A DNA stretch of 64,000 bases from CAYRYU01 sp964428355 (GCA_964428355.1 CAYRYU010000001.1:62001-126000); one strand, 5' to 3'; shown: positions 1-9,148, counted from the stretch's first letter. Made by a program: numbers and translations. The notes: generated by a model not told the origin, from the sequence alone.

Positions 1-1236
1 CTCGTAAGACCACTCAATCTCCCTCCCGGAATGAGCGAACCCGAAGTCCGAAACAAGCTTTCCGACCTCGCGGGGCGTAACATGACCGTCGAGGAGTGCA
101 CCTGCTTTCTCGGGGGTGGGGCTTATGACCACCATATTCCGACGGTAATCAACCACATCCTTCTCCGGGGGGATTTCTTTACCGCCTACACCCCTTACCA
201 GGCCGAAATATCCCAGGGCACCCTTCAATCGATCTACGAATATCAATCCCTCATCTGCGGCCTGACCGGAATGGACGTCTCGAACGCGTCGATGTACGAG
301 GGAGGAACAGCCCTTGCTGAGGCGATCCACATGGCGATGCTCCAGACCGGCCGAACCGGGGTCGTGATGGCCGACACCGTTCATCCGGAGTACCGGAAGG
401 TGGTTTCGAGCCTGATCAACTCCCTTGGAGCCGAGGTCAGCTCTCTCCCGGTCGAAGACGGGGTCGCCGACCTTTCCCGGGCGGGCGATTCGATCAAATC
501 GGATACCGCCGCTCTGGTGGTGCAGTATCCCAACTTCTTCGGGGGAATCGAAGACCTCGAAGTCCTATCCGGCCTCGCCAAGGTCGCCGGGGCGATGCTG
601 ATCGTCTCCACCAACCCGATCGCCCTCGGACTGCTGACTCCCCCCGGGGAAATGGGGGCCGATATTGTAACTGGCGAGGGACAATCACTGGGAATCCCCC
701 TCGGATTCGGCGGACCTTACCTCGGTTTCATTGCCACGCGCGAACCTCTCCTCAGGAAGATCCCGGGCCGGATCGCGGGAGCGACGGTCGACAAGAACGG
801 GAAAAGGGGTTTCGTCCTGACCCTTCAGGCTCGCGAACAGCACATCCGGCGGGAAAAGGCGGGAAGCAACATCTGTTCAAACCAGGCGTTGATGGCCCTG
901 AATGCCGCCATCCATCTTTGCCTGCTCGGTCGGGAAGGCCTCCGGGAGGTGGCTTCCCAATGTTTCCAGAAAGCCCATTACCTGAAGAAGGAGTTCTCCA
1001 AAAATCCGGGGATCCTTTTCCCATACTCAGCACCCTTCTTCCACGAGTTCGTCATCCAGATTCCTCGCGCCCGAAAGACGCTCGACAAACTGCTTTCAAA
1101 GGGAATCCTCGGAGGACTTCCCCTCGAAGACTGGTATCCGGGGCTGAAGGATTACGTCCTCGTCTCGGTCACCGAGAAGCGAACGAAACCTGAAATGGAC
1201 ACGTATGCCGAGCTCCTGGGAGGGATGGTACAATGA
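1..1236 (+). CDS. gcvPA: Glycine dehydrogenase (decarboxylating) subunit 1, 5'-truncated by window edge
   Basis: Subunit 1 of the two-subunit P-protein of the glycine cleavage system, which decarboxylates glycine with PLP and passes the aminomethyl group to the H-protein lipoamide in the cytoplasm. The frame is open from base 1; the ten codons before the first ATG (base 31) read LVRPLNLPPG, which fits the conserved family segment just ahead of the SEPE motif. The true start therefore lies upstream and roughly 35-40 residues are missing compared with the usual ~440-450 aa. Family blocks seen include the YTPYQAEISQGTLQ segment and the AREQHIRREKA segment. The stop overlaps the gcvPB start by 4 nt (ATGA), which fits translational coupling of two subunits of one complex. 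Confidence 0.95.
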   Translation, partial: LVRPLNLPPGMSEPEVRNKLSDLAGRNMTVEECTCFLGGGAYDHHIPTVINHILLRGDFFTAYTPYQAEISQGTLQSIYEYQSLICGLTGMDVSNASMYEGGTALAEAIHMAMLQTGRTGVVMADTVHPEYRKVVSSLINSLGAEVSSLPVEDGVADLSRAGDSIKSDTAALVVQYPNFFGGIEDLEVLSGLAKVAGAMLIVSTNPIALGLLTPPGEMGADIVTGEGQSLGIPLGFGGPYLGFIATREPLLRKIPGRIAGATVDKNGKRGFVLTLQAREQHIRREKAGSNICSNQALMALNAAIHLCLLGREGLREVASQCFQKAHYLKKEFSKNPGILFPYSAPFFHEFVIQIPRARKTLDKLLSKGILGGLPLEDWYPGLKDYVLVSVTEKRTKPEMDTYAELLGGMVQ

Positions 1237-2687
1237 GCGAAAAGTTGATATTCGAGAAATCCGTTCCCGGCCGGGCCGGTTTCGTTCTCCCAAAACTGGA
1301 CGTTCCCCCGATCGATCCGGGCGACCACATCCCTTCGAAGTTCCTCCGCGGGGATCTCCCGCTCCCCTCGCTTTCCGAACTGGACGTGGTAAGGCATTTC
1401 ACACGGCTTTCGCGCCTCAATCATGGAGTCGACGTCGGCTTCTACCCGCTGGGGTCCTGCACCATGAAATACAACCCCAAAATCAACGAGGACATGGCCC
1501 GCCTCCCGGGGTTTACCGGCGTCCATCCGTACCAGCCCGACGACACCGTCCAGGGTGCCCTCGCCCTGATGAAGGAGCTGGAGGAAGCCCTGATGGAAAT
1601 CTGCGGGATGGATGCGTTCACTCTCCAGCCTGCCGCCGGTGCCCACGGGGAACTTACAGGCCTGCTGATCATCCGTGCCTACCACCGGAAAAAGGGAAAC
1701 GCCAAGACCAAGATCCTCATCCCCGACTCGGGACATGGTACCAATCCGGCATCCGTAAGCCAATGCGGCTTCGAATCCGTGAACATCAAGTCCGACGCCC
1801 GTGGCGGTGTCGACCTCGCCGATCTTGCACAGCACCTGGGGCCCGATGTCGCCGGGTTGATGCTGACCAACCCGAACACCCTGGGCCTTTTCGACGAGAA
1901 CCTCGGTGAAATAGCGCGGATGGTCCATTCGGTCGACGGCCTCCTCTACTACGACGGGGCGAACCTGAACGCGATCATGGGATGGTCGAGGCCCGGGGAC
2001 ATGGGTTTCGACCTCGTCCATGTCAACCTCCACAAGACGTTCTCCACCCCTCACGGAGGCGGCGGCCCCGGATCGGGCCCGGTTGGGGTAAAGAAGCATC
2101 TGGAAGGTTTCCTGCCTGTTCCGAGGGTAACCTTCGACGGGAAGAAATACCGTCTCTCCAGGAAAGGCAAGGATTCCATCGGTTCCGTCCGTTCTTTCCA
2201 CAGCAGCTTCGGGGTCCTAGTGAAGGCCTTTTCCTACATTTGCACTCTCGGGGGGGAGGGCCTGAAAGAGGCCTCCACGCATGCGGTTCTCAATGCCAAC
2301 TACATGATGAGAAGGTTGATGAAGACCTTCCACCTGCCCTTCGACCGCAACTGCAAACATGAATTCGTTCTCTCGGGGAAACCCCAGGCCGCCAAGGGCG
2401 TGAAGACCCTGGACATGGCAAAGAGGCTCCTCGATTTCGGATACCATGCTCCGACCGTCTACTTCCCCCTCATCGTCGAAGAGGCGATAATGATCGAGCC
2501 CACGGAAACGGAAAGCAAGGCTACCATGGACGAGTTCATCGAGGTGATGGAGAAGATCGCCAGGGAGGTGGAGGAAAACCCGGAAAAGGTCCGGAACGCT
2601 CCGCACGCCACGCCGGTCGGGCGCCTCGACGAGACCCTCGCGGCACGTAAGCCCGACATCAACTTCTTCAAGAAACGGCCGGCCTGA
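1233..2687 (+). CDS. gcvPB: Glycine dehydrogenase (decarboxylating) subunit 2
   Basis: PLP-carrying subunit of the split glycine decarboxylase (484 aa, normal for GcvPB). The PLP lysine is Lys268 in the motif LHKTFSTPHGGGGPG, and the early block YPLGSCTMKYNPK is typical of the family. It starts at an ATG inside the gcvPA stop (ATGA overlap), and its own TGA shares one base with the ATG of the CCA enzyme gene, so three genes run without a gap. It would act with GcvPA and the T, H and L proteins, which are not in this window (gcvT/gcvH may lie upstream of base 1). Confidence 0.96.
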   Translation: MSEKLIFEKSVPGRAGFVLPKLDVPPIDPGDHIPSKFLRGDLPLPSLSELDVVRHFTRLSRLNHGVDVGFYPLGSCTMKYNPKINEDMARLPGFTGVHPYQPDDTVQGALALMKELEEALMEICGMDAFTLQPAAGAHGELTGLLIIRAYHRKKGNAKTKILIPDSGHGTNPASVSQCGFESVNIKSDARGGVDLADLAQHLGPDVAGLMLTNPNTLGLFDENLGEIARMVHSVDGLLYYDGANLNAIMGWSRPGDMGFDLVHVNLHKTFSTPHGGGGPGSGPVGVKKHLEGFLPVPRVTFDGKKYRLSRKGKDSIGSVRSFHSSFGVLVKAFSYICTLGGEGLKEASTHAVLNANYMMRRLMKTFHLPFDRNCKHEFVLSGKPQAAKGVKTLDMAKRLLDFGYHAPTVYFPLIVEEAIMIEPTETESKATMDEFIEVMEKIAREVEENPEKVRNAPHATPVGRLDETLAARKPDINFFKKRPA

Positions 2688-4159
2688 TGGCGACCGCAAG
2701 GAAGATCAGACTCCCGCAGGAAGCTCTCAATCTCCTGCGGGAGGTCGTTTTCCACCTCAAGGGAAACCGCGAGGGGGAAGTGTTCTTGGTTGGAGGGACG
2801 GTCCGGGATCTCCTTCTCGGGAAGCCCGCTCCCACCGACCTTGACCTGGCAGTTTCCTTCGACCCGACCGATCTCGTCAGGGATTACGCCCGGGAAAAGA
2901 AAGCGGGATTCGTGGTCCTCGACGACGAGCGGCAGATTGCAAGGGTGATCCGATCGGGCGAGGAGACCACATATTCGATCGACATCGCCCGGTTCAGGGA
3001 ACCCACCGCCGAGGGAGACCTCCGGGGCCGGGATTTCACGATCAACGCGATCGGAGCGAAGCTCACCTGGCCGTTGCTGGAGGAGGAACTGGAGATCTTC
3101 GATCCGTTGGGAGGTCTCGACCACCTGGCGGAGAAGAAGCTCGTTCCCTGCTCCCCCACCCTTTTCAAGGACGACCCATTGCGTATGATGAGGGCTTTCC
3201 GGTTCGGAGCGGTCCTGGATTTCAGCTTCTCCGAGGAACTCCGCGACCTGATCCGATCGGACGCCCGGCTTCTGGAAAAATCCTCCCCCGAGCGTGTCCG
3301 GGACGAGTTGTTCAAGATCCTGGCGGTCGCAAACTCGCACAAATGGATCCGCGGACTTTCGGAGGCGGGGCTGCTCGGCCTTCTCCTCCCCGAAATGGAA
3401 GCTTCCCGCGGGGTAACGCAAAACCGTTGGCACCACCTCGATGTTTTCGACCACACAGTCGAGATGCTGGCCTTTTTCGAGTCCTACCTCCAACAGGGGG
3501 AACTCCCGATCGAGGGGTGGAAAAAGTTCCGGCAGTTCCTCGGAGAGCACATTTCCGGTTCCCGGACTTTCGGGGAGGTTTTCAAATTCGCCTGCCTGCT
3601 CCATGACCTGGGAAAACCGGCATGCAGGAAGACCAATCCCGAAACGGGAGAGGTGATCTTCCACGGCCACGAAATGGAAGGGGTAAGGCTCTGCCGGGAT
3701 ATCTGCGAACGGATGAAACTCTCCGTGGCCGAGATCAACCTCATTTCAAAGGTGGTCAAGAACCACATGCGACCGGGAGTCATCCTCCAGGAAGGGCTGT
3801 CTGACCGCAAGCTGTTCAAGTATTTCTCAGAAACCGGCCGGGATGGGGTAGGAATCGCCCTGATGTCGCTTGCAGACCGGAAAGCCGCGCAGGGAGGGGT
3901 TAGCCCTGCCGAGCTGGAAGATTTCGAGAAGGGCATCTTCAGCATCATGTCCGACTTCTACCGCCAGATGGAGTATGCCCGCCAGGCACCACTCTTGACA
4001 GGGACCGACCTCATGACGGAGTTCCGGCTCCAACCCGGGCCACAGTTCGGGGAAATCCTGGAGGCAGTCAAGGAGGCCCAGCATCTGGGCAAGATCCGCG
4101 ACAAAACTGAGGCAAAGGCATTCGTGGCTCGTCTCCTGTCCAAGAATCCCAACCCCTGA
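2687..4159 (+). CDS. CCA tRNA nucleotidyltransferase / poly(A) polymerase family with HD domain
   Basis: Class II nucleotidyltransferase of the tRNA CCA-adding / poly(A) polymerase family, 490 aa. The N-terminal head has the VGGTVRDLLLG motif (from residue 35) and the catalytic DLD acids (Asp51, Asp53); the RGRDFTINAIG and KDDPLRMMRAFRF blocks follow. An HD phosphohydrolase domain sits in the C-terminal half (LLHDLGKP with His306-Asp307, then HGHEMEG), as in bacterial CCA enzymes with HD domains. Its cytoplasmic role is to add or repair the 3' CCA end of tRNA. A split into separate CC- and A-adding activities, or a poly(A) polymerase role, cannot be excluded from sequence alone, so no symbol is given. 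It overlaps the gcvPB stop by one base. Confidence 0.9.
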   Translation: MATARKIRLPQEALNLLREVVFHLKGNREGEVFLVGGTVRDLLLGKPAPTDLDLAVSFDPTDLVRDYAREKKAGFVVLDDERQIARVIRSGEETTYSIDIARFREPTAEGDLRGRDFTINAIGAKLTWPLLEEELEIFDPLGGLDHLAEKKLVPCSPTLFKDDPLRMMRAFRFGAVLDFSFSEELRDLIRSDARLLEKSSPERVRDELFKILAVANSHKWIRGLSEAGLLGLLLPEMEASRGVTQNRWHHLDVFDHTVEMLAFFESYLQQGELPIEGWKKFRQFLGEHISGSRTFGEVFKFACLLHDLGKPACRKTNPETGEVIFHGHEMEGVRLCRDICERMKLSVAEINLISKVVKNHMRPGVILQEGLSDRKLFKYFSETGRDGVGIALMSLADRKAAQGGVSPAELEDFEKGIFSIMSDFYRQMEYARQAPLLTGTDLMTEFRLQPGPQFGEILEAVKEAQHLGKIRDKTEAKAFVARLLSKNPNP

Positions 4160-4187
4160 TCTTCGCAGAGTCGCAAGGGGAAACAAC

Positions 4188-5480
4188 ATGGAAATCGCAG
4201 TCCCTCTCCTGACCGGAGTCTGTCTATCGGCCTGTACCGGTTTCCGCGCATTCCTTCCGCCTTTTCTCCTTGGTCTGATTCATGCTTTCCTGCCCGCCTG
4301 GGTCCAACCATTCACGGGCCTTTCATTCCTGTCCCGGACGCCGGTTCTCCTAGCCCTTGGGGTCGCCGTGGTCGTCGAGTTCCTGGGGGACAAGATCCCC
4401 TTCGTGGATCATCTTCTGGACATGATCCACCTGCCCGTCAAGATCGTCCTGTCCTCGGCAATCATCGTCCTTCTTCTTCCACCTGGGGATGTGGGTTGGT
4501 TCTTTCCTCTGGTCGGTTTGATCCTGGGGACCGGCTCGACCGCGGCGATCCATACCGGAAAGCTTGCCATGAGGGGGGCATCGACGGTCTCGACAGCAGG
4601 CTTCCTCAACCCTTTCATCAGCCTTGCCGAGGACGCCATCGCCCTGCTCGGGACTCTTCTGGCAATCCTCGTTCCCGTCCTTTGCCTCATCCTGGTTGCC
4701 TTCTTTCTCTTTCGCACCTTCCGATTCCTTTTCGGACCGAAGGGAGGAAACGAGGGGGAGTTTTCGCGGACAAAACCGTCATTGGGCTTCTACAGGGTCA
4801 TAAAACTCCTCGGATATGCACTTTTCAGGGTTTACAACCGGATGAGCATTTCGGGGGGAGAGCATCTTCCTGCGAAAGGACCTTTCATGATCGTCGCCAA
4901 CCACGCGTCGATTCTGGACGGATTCCTTCTGGGTGCGGGAGTCCAACTCCCCGTCAGCATCATGGTGAAGAAGGAGGCTTTCGAAAATCCCTTCTCGGGA
5001 TGGTTCCTGAGGAAATCCCTTGCCTTTCCCGTCGACCGGAAAAAGCCGGATCCAACGACGATCAAGACCTGTCTCCGCGTTCTTTCGGACGGGGGAGTCC
5101 TTGGGCTTTTCCCCGAAGGCACCAGAAACCTCCAGGGGCTTATCCGCCCATTCAAACCCGGTGCGATCCGGATGGCGGTCAAGCAGAAGGTTCCTGTCGT
5201 TCCAGCCTACATAGCCAACTCCCATCTCCTTACCCCCCCTCACACGGTCATTCCACGCCCCGCAAAGCTGATGGTCGGGTTCGGCCCTCCGGTCGACGTT
5301 CCCGGTATGTTGAAGGAGGGGAAAACCGAGGCGGAAATTCAGGAAGTCGTTTTCAAGCGGGTCTGCGACCTCGGCCAGGCGCTGCTCGGAAAGGATGTCC
5401 GGGATTTTTCCGAAGTCCCGGACACGGAAGGCCAGGAGTCCGCCTCCAAAGCACCTGAAACTTCCGAGGGGGCTGGATAA
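4188..5480 (+). CDS. DUF4126 membrane domain fused to PlsC-type acyltransferase
   Basis: A 430-aa two-domain protein. Residues ~1-185 match the DUF4126 family: a hydrophobic multi-pass segment starting with a CTGFRAFLPPF-like motif, then DKIPFVDHLLD and the NPFISLAEDAIALLG block. After a short basic linker, residues ~200-410 are a 1-acyl-glycerol-3-phosphate acyltransferase (PlsC/LPLAT) domain with the catalytic NHASILD box (His239, Asp244; HX4D) and the phosphate-binding FPEGTR box (308-313). The acyltransferase would act at the cytoplasmic face on lysophospholipid or a related acyl acceptor. The role of DUF4126 is unknown to me; it may form a membrane platform or carry substrate. The start has an AGGGG-like RBS just upstream. 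Confidence 0.85.
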   Translation: MEIAVPLLTGVCLSACTGFRAFLPPFLLGLIHAFLPAWVQPFTGLSFLSRTPVLLALGVAVVVEFLGDKIPFVDHLLDMIHLPVKIVLSSAIIVLLLPPGDVGWFFPLVGLILGTGSTAAIHTGKLAMRGASTVSTAGFLNPFISLAEDAIALLGTLLAILVPVLCLILVAFFLFRTFRFLFGPKGGNEGEFSRTKPSLGFYRVIKLLGYALFRVYNRMSISGGEHLPAKGPFMIVANHASILDGFLLGAGVQLPVSIMVKKEAFENPFSGWFLRKSLAFPVDRKKPDPTTIKTCLRVLSDGGVLGLFPEGTRNLQGLIRPFKPGAIRMAVKQKVPVVPAYIANSHLLTPPHTVIPRPAKLMVGFGPPVDVPGMLKEGKTEAEIQEVVFKRVCDLGQALLGKDVRDFSEVPDTEGQESASKAPETSEGAG

Positions 5481-5484
5481 CGGG

Positions 5485-6573
5485 ATGTCTACCCTACACG
5501 AAAACATCCATACCGATTTCGTCCCCCCCTGGGATCACGCCTCATGGATAATTGTGGACAAGGCCTCCGTTTTGGCAAACCTGGGGAGTTTCAAACCCGT
5601 AGATGCCTTCCTCGACCTCCGCCCTATCCTTCTAAAGAGACTTTTCCCTCTCCTGTCCGGGGAAATACGGCGCCGGGGGCTCCAGGGGGTCCTATCGGAC
5701 ACCCCGATGGTTCCGCCCTACGGACGCGAACCTTATGATCCCCTCCGGGTTGTACTGGTTCCACCTTTCCCCTGTGAGCGCATGATCGAGGCGGCAAGGA
5801 CAGACCACGACATCGTCCTGAGCCATTGCGCGGAAGGAATGATCCTTTCCAACTTCGCCCAGAGCATCGACCGGGAGATCCGGGTTTTCCCGAGACTGCG
5901 AACCCCGGACCTCACGGCTGACGGGGGCCCCACGGGTTTCCTCCCCCTATTCGAATCCCTTCCCGCGCTTCCAAAAATCCGGACCGCGGGGGTTTTCCTG
6001 GAGAAGCCTTTCCAACTCCGCGTCCAATGCGAGGCATTCATGCGCTCCGTGGCCCGGTCGATGGAAGACTTCCGAACGATGATCCTGATCGGGGGAACGG
6101 AAGGTGCCGTTCCTCCCAAGATTCCGGCTTTCCGCATCATCCGACAGGAGATTCTGGGAATGTCGGGAACCACCAACCTGAACAACGCCCTCACCCTTGC
6201 CGGTTGGTGCGTCCCCTGTTCCAACGAAGGGGACTCTGTTCTGGCCATGGTCGACCTTGGCGCGAACCTGGGAATGGGTTGTTTCTCCGGAAGATCGGTT
6301 CACGTTGAGGGTGAGCGGGGAACGGTCGTCACGGTCGAAGAAAGCAGGCTTTTCATCCGCCTTAAGGAACGCCCGATCCCTCCCCCACCCTGGAAGGTCA
6401 CCTTCCTGGGGTCGATGAATCCGGCCGAAGGTGAAGTCCCGGAAGTTCCGCCGGAAGGGGTTTTCACGGTCCTCGACCGCCTGGCCCGGGATTTCCCGAT
6501 CTTCCTCCGCGAGGAGAACGGAACGATGCAGGCTCCCTGGGCTTGCATTGTCGCAGAAAGACGGTTAGATTGA
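5485..6573 (+). CDS. Unknown protein, possibly a degenerate PLP-barrel (alanine-racemase-like) fold
   Basis: 362 aa from the ATG at 5485, four bases after the DUF4126-PlsC stop; an in-frame upstream start at 5395 is unlikely because it overlaps that gene. I do not recognise a characterised family. The order of blocks vaguely recalls alanine racemase: ASWIIVDKASVLANL near the N-terminus, a middle segment IRVFPRLRT with GGPTGFLPLFESL, and a C-terminal beta-rich segment with VLAMVDLGANLG and GTVVTVEES. No PLP-binding lysine motif of the KANAYG type is visible where it would be expected, so a catalytic racemase is doubtful. Tight spacing suggests co-transcription with its neighbours. Function unknown. 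Confidence 0.6.
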   Translation: MSTLHENIHTDFVPPWDHASWIIVDKASVLANLGSFKPVDAFLDLRPILLKRLFPLLSGEIRRRGLQGVLSDTPMVPPYGREPYDPLRVVLVPPFPCERMIEAARTDHDIVLSHCAEGMILSNFAQSIDREIRVFPRLRTPDLTADGGPTGFLPLFESLPALPKIRTAGVFLEKPFQLRVQCEAFMRSVARSMEDFRTMILIGGTEGAVPPKIPAFRIIRQEILGMSGTTNLNNALTLAGWCVPCSNEGDSVLAMVDLGANLGMGCFSGRSVHVEGERGTVVTVEESRLFIRLKERPIPPPPWKVTFLGSMNPAEGEVPEVPPEGVFTVLDRLARDFPIFLREENGTMQAPWACIVAERRLD

Positions 6574-6597
6574 AGAAAACACCCGAAGGAGACGAGC

Positions 6598-7296
6598 ATG
6601 GCATTCGGTGATTACATGAGAACCCAGAACCCGGACGAGGTCCGGGTGACATCCACCGGAGAATGGACCGGCATGACCCAGGCCAACTTCATGTCCCGGG
6701 TCCTTCCCTACTTCGGTGGAGGTTTGATCCTGACCGCCATCGGCACAAGCTTCTGGCGGGCGGTTCCCCCCGGATTTTTGATCGGCCTCGCCATCCTGAA
6801 TCTCATCCTCTACTTCGTGCTTCTCTGGAACCGGCACACTTCGGGCCTCAACGTCGTCCTTTTCTACGGATATGCGTTTTTGAACGGGATGTTGATCGGA
6901 CCACTCGTGGCCCTTGCCAAGGCAATCGACCCCATGATCGTCGTTCAAGCGCTCGGGATGACCTCTCTTGGGTTCTTCGCGATGGCGGGATATGTAATGG
7001 CAACTGGGAAGGACATGTCCGGCCTGGGTCCATTCCTGATCACCGGCCTGATCGTGATCATCCTCGCGGGAATACTGAACTTCTTCGTCGGGGGAACGGG
7101 CCTTGGGCTTGGCATATCGGTTCTTTCGGTTTTCATCTTCCTCGGATTCACCGCCTATGACATGTCGAACATCATGCACAAATACCGGAACGATGAATAC
7201 ATCATGGCCACGGTCCAGTTGTACCTCGATTTTCTGAACCTGTTCGTCGCACTTCTCCGCATCCTGATCATCATGGCCGGGAGAAACCGCGACTGA
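6598..7296 (+). CDS. Bax inhibitor-1 / YccA family membrane protein
   Basis: 232-aa integral membrane protein of the BI-1 (TMBIM) family, predicted seven-pass inner membrane protein. Recognisable blocks are the first helix after the SRVLPYFGGGL segment, the central GMTSLGFFAMAGYVMATGKD segment, and the C-terminal FLGFTAYDMSNIM and LYLDFLNLFVALLRI blocks, which include the conserved acidic residue of the pore region. Bacterial members are linked to Ca2+/H+ leak and protease interaction (FtsH in E. coli YccA), but the role here is not determined. A GGAG-type RBS lies 6-7 nt before the ATG. Confidence 0.88.
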   Translation: MAFGDYMRTQNPDEVRVTSTGEWTGMTQANFMSRVLPYFGGGLILTAIGTSFWRAVPPGFLIGLAILNLILYFVLLWNRHTSGLNVVLFYGYAFLNGMLIGPLVALAKAIDPMIVVQALGMTSLGFFAMAGYVMATGKDMSGLGPFLITGLIVIILAGILNFFVGGTGLGLGISVLSVFIFLGFTAYDMSNIMHKYRNDEYIMATVQLYLDFLNLFVALLRILIIMAGRNRD

Positions 7297-7382
7297 GGCT
7301 CTCCCCCTTTTGATTAAGGTGAAGGACATTTCATGCCGAAAGAAAGAGCCGACACCACGTTGAAAGGGAGGGAACCTGCCAG

Positions 7383-7586
7383 ATGCACTTTGGAACCTTG
7401 GTGTTTGCGTTCGTTTCCGGTCTTGTCGCGGGTTTTTCGCTTCTTGCAGGAGCCTGGGTTTTCCTGGTTCCCCGGATCCCGGCAGTGATAAGACGCGAAG
7501 CTTTGCGGGACCTTTCGGGATATGGAAGGAGCACGGGAAGACAGGGGTCAGGAAATCTCGAGCGCTGGTTTTCGTCGAGGGGTTAA
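7383..7586 (+). CDS. Small single-pass membrane protein, unknown
   Basis: 67-aa ORF with one strong N-terminal membrane segment (residues ~5-30, including VFAFVSGLVAGFSLLAGAWVF) followed by a basic cytoplasmic-type tail rich in Arg, Gly and Ser. A GGGAGGG purine stretch sits 10 nt before the ATG. No family recognised. A competing ATG at 7333, in another frame and with a good AAGGA signal, would give an unattractive Cys/Pro/Trp-rich 51-aa product, so the hydrophobic frame is preferred. It may be co-transcribed with the BI-1 gene 86 nt upstream. Confidence 0.5.
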   Translation: MHFGTLVFAFVSGLVAGFSLLAGAWVFLVPRIPAVIRREALRDLSGYGRSTGRQGSGNLERWFSSRG

Positions 7587-7632
7587 AAAGGCAGGTCACC
7601 GAAAAACCGGTTTCCAATCATTTTCCAGCCAG

Positions 7633-7656
7633 GGGGGAAACCCCCGGTTTCTTGTT
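7633..7656 (+). terminator. Possible intrinsic terminator
   Basis: GGGGG-AAA-CCCCC hairpin (7633-7645) followed by GGTTTCTTGTTTTC. Flanking AAACCGG (about 7604) and CCGGTTT (7644-7650) could extend the structure. It lies between the small membrane protein gene and the promoter of the TPR gene. The T-tract is interrupted, so confidence is moderate. Confidence 0.4.
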
Positions 7657-7662
7657 TTCGGA

Positions 7663-7691
7663 TTGATTTTGGGCGGGAATTGGGGTACATT
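7663..7691 (+). promoter_or_regulatory. Sigma70-type promoter for the TPR gene
   Basis: TTGATT (7663-7668), 17-nt spacer, TACATT (7686-7691). Predicted transcript start is near 7698-7700, giving a ~42-nt leader to the ATG at 7742 and arguing against the ATGs at 7698 and 7703 as starts. Confidence 0.5.
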
Positions 7692-7741
7692 CCGCCCATG
7701 AAATGCACTTCCCCCCAGGCGTGGGAAAGGCCCGGAAGACA

Positions 7742-9148
7742 ATGAGCCCCGCCCCGTCCCCCGAGAAGAACATACTAGGTCTTCTCAACCAGCGCCGCCT
7801 CGAGCAGGGGGTTCAGCTTTTCCAGAAAACCTTCGGGCCATCGAACCCCCCGGAACCGGGTTTCGTTCTGAAATGTTTCGAGGAGATCCGCAACCAGGCA
7901 GAGTTCAAGGACGCCTACGAGTTCATCCACTACGTGGAGTCATGGTATCCCGATCACGAGGAGATCAAGAAGGCTTACTTCTCCTCGACGAAAAATTATC
8001 TTTCCATCCTGCTCCAGAAAGCCAACATCCTGCTTCAGCGTTCGATCGAAAAGAAACACGACCTCGCGGAGAAGCTGGCCGAGGTCAACGACGCGATGCT
8101 CCGCGAGAAATTCAAGGAGGAGAACCAGAAGACGATCAAGGGCCTTTTCGAGACCCTGATGAACGATTTCCAGGAGATCAACGAAATCGACCCGGAAAAG
8201 ATCGCCGGGCTTCCAGGGCTTTTCACATGTTACAAGGAGCTCGGAAAGTCCCTCCAGGCCGAGGAGGTTTCTCTTCTCCTTCTAAAGCGGCAACAGTCGA
8301 AGGACGTCCAGGATCATTTCCAGGGAGAGGAATACGAGCAACCCGGGTCTGGGGATGAGGAGGGGGAGGGGGAGGCATCCCGAAAGGGCTTCGAATGCGC
8401 ATTCGAGATCGAGCAACTTCGCACCCTTTTTTCCCAGAAACGTTTCGACAAAGTCCTGGAAGGTCTCGATGAGCTGCTGGAAGCCAACCCGTCATTGATC
8501 CCCGCTTTTCTTCTTCGGGCCAGGACTTATCTCGAACTCCGCCAGTTCGAATTCGCGCAACGATGCATCGACCAAGCTCTAGAAGTGAGCCCCCGGGACC
8601 CGACAACCCTCCAGTTCCTGGGGGATTTCCAGGAGAACAAGTTCCGGGTCCTGAACGCCGGAGGACGGGAGTTTTTGAAGAAGGCACTGGAGCTGGGGCC
8701 GGTTATCGGGAAGTCGCACTTCCAGAACGCGGCGAACTGCATCACCCAGGCTCTCGAAATCGAACCCCGGAACCAAGATCTCCTGGACCTCCTGTACACC
8801 TGCTATATGTATCTGGGCGAGATCTCCAAGGGATTCGAGGTCAAGAAGGAGCTTGCCCTGAATTTCCCGACCTTCCGCCCGACCTATGACCGGGAGAACG
8901 AGTCCGCCTTCTGTTTCCTTGCCAATTTTGCGTTCGGCGAGAACCATCCGGCCACCTCGGACTTCCGGGAAATCAGGGACAAGTTCCTTCTTCGGAGCGA
9001 GTTGGGAAAAAGGACCGTGGGGTTGTACTACCGGATTTCTCCCCGGATAGTAAGAAGCTTTCGACGGCAGGGGATTCCACCCTGTCTCGTCCGGGCAGTC
9101 CTTTCCCCTATTTGGTTCCTGGCGGCCATGACGAAGAGGCCCCATTGA
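7742..9148 (+). CDS. Tetratricopeptide-repeat protein
   Basis: 468 aa from the ATG at 7742; an in-frame ATG at 7703 is possible but lies almost on the predicted transcription start. No signal peptide. The N-terminal half is helical and charged, with a coiled-coil-like stretch around IEKKHDLAEKLAEVNDAML. A short acidic Gly/Glu-rich linker follows (GSGDEEGEGEAS), then TPR-like helical pairs (LIPAFLLRARTYLELRQFE..., CIDQALEVSPRD, CITQALEIEPRN). Such repeats mediate protein-protein contacts in the cytoplasm. The stop codon overlaps the preferred TTG start of the next gene (TTGA), so the two proteins are probably made together. Binding partner unknown. Confidence 0.75.
   Translation: MSPAPSPEKNILGLLNQRRLEQGVQLFQKTFGPSNPPEPGFVLKCFEEIRNQAEFKDAYEFIHYVESWYPDHEEIKKAYFSSTKNYLSILLQKANILLQRSIEKKHDLAEKLAEVNDAMLREKFKEENQKTIKGLFETLMNDFQEINEIDPEKIAGLPGLFTCYKELGKSLQAEEVSLLLLKRQQSKDVQDHFQGEEYEQPGSGDEEGEGEASRKGFECAFEIEQLRTLFSQKRFDKVLEGLDELLEANPSLIPAFLLRARTYLELRQFEFAQRCIDQALEVSPRDPTTLQFLGDFQENKFRVLNAGGREFLKKALELGPVIGKSHFQNAANCITQALEIEPRNQDLLDLLYTCYMYLGEISKGFEVKKELALNFPTFRPTYDRENESAFCFLANFAFGENHPATSDFREIRDKFLLRSELGKRTVGLYYRISPRIVRSFRRQGIPPCLVRAVLSPIWFLAAMTKRPH

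Noticed and set aside
2459..3670. 403-aa minus frame opposite gcvPB/CCA-enzyme genes
   Set aside because: The + strand products are clear full-length family members.
6565..7617. 350-aa minus frame opposite the BI-1 gene
   Set aside because: Low-complexity His/Glu/Asp content typical of antisense of a membrane protein; the + strand encodes BI-1.
7698..7745. 15-codon leader peptide (MKCTSPQAWERPGRQ) overlapping the TPR start by ATGA
   Set aside because: Its ATG lies on the predicted transcription start and has no ribosome binding site; likely chance.
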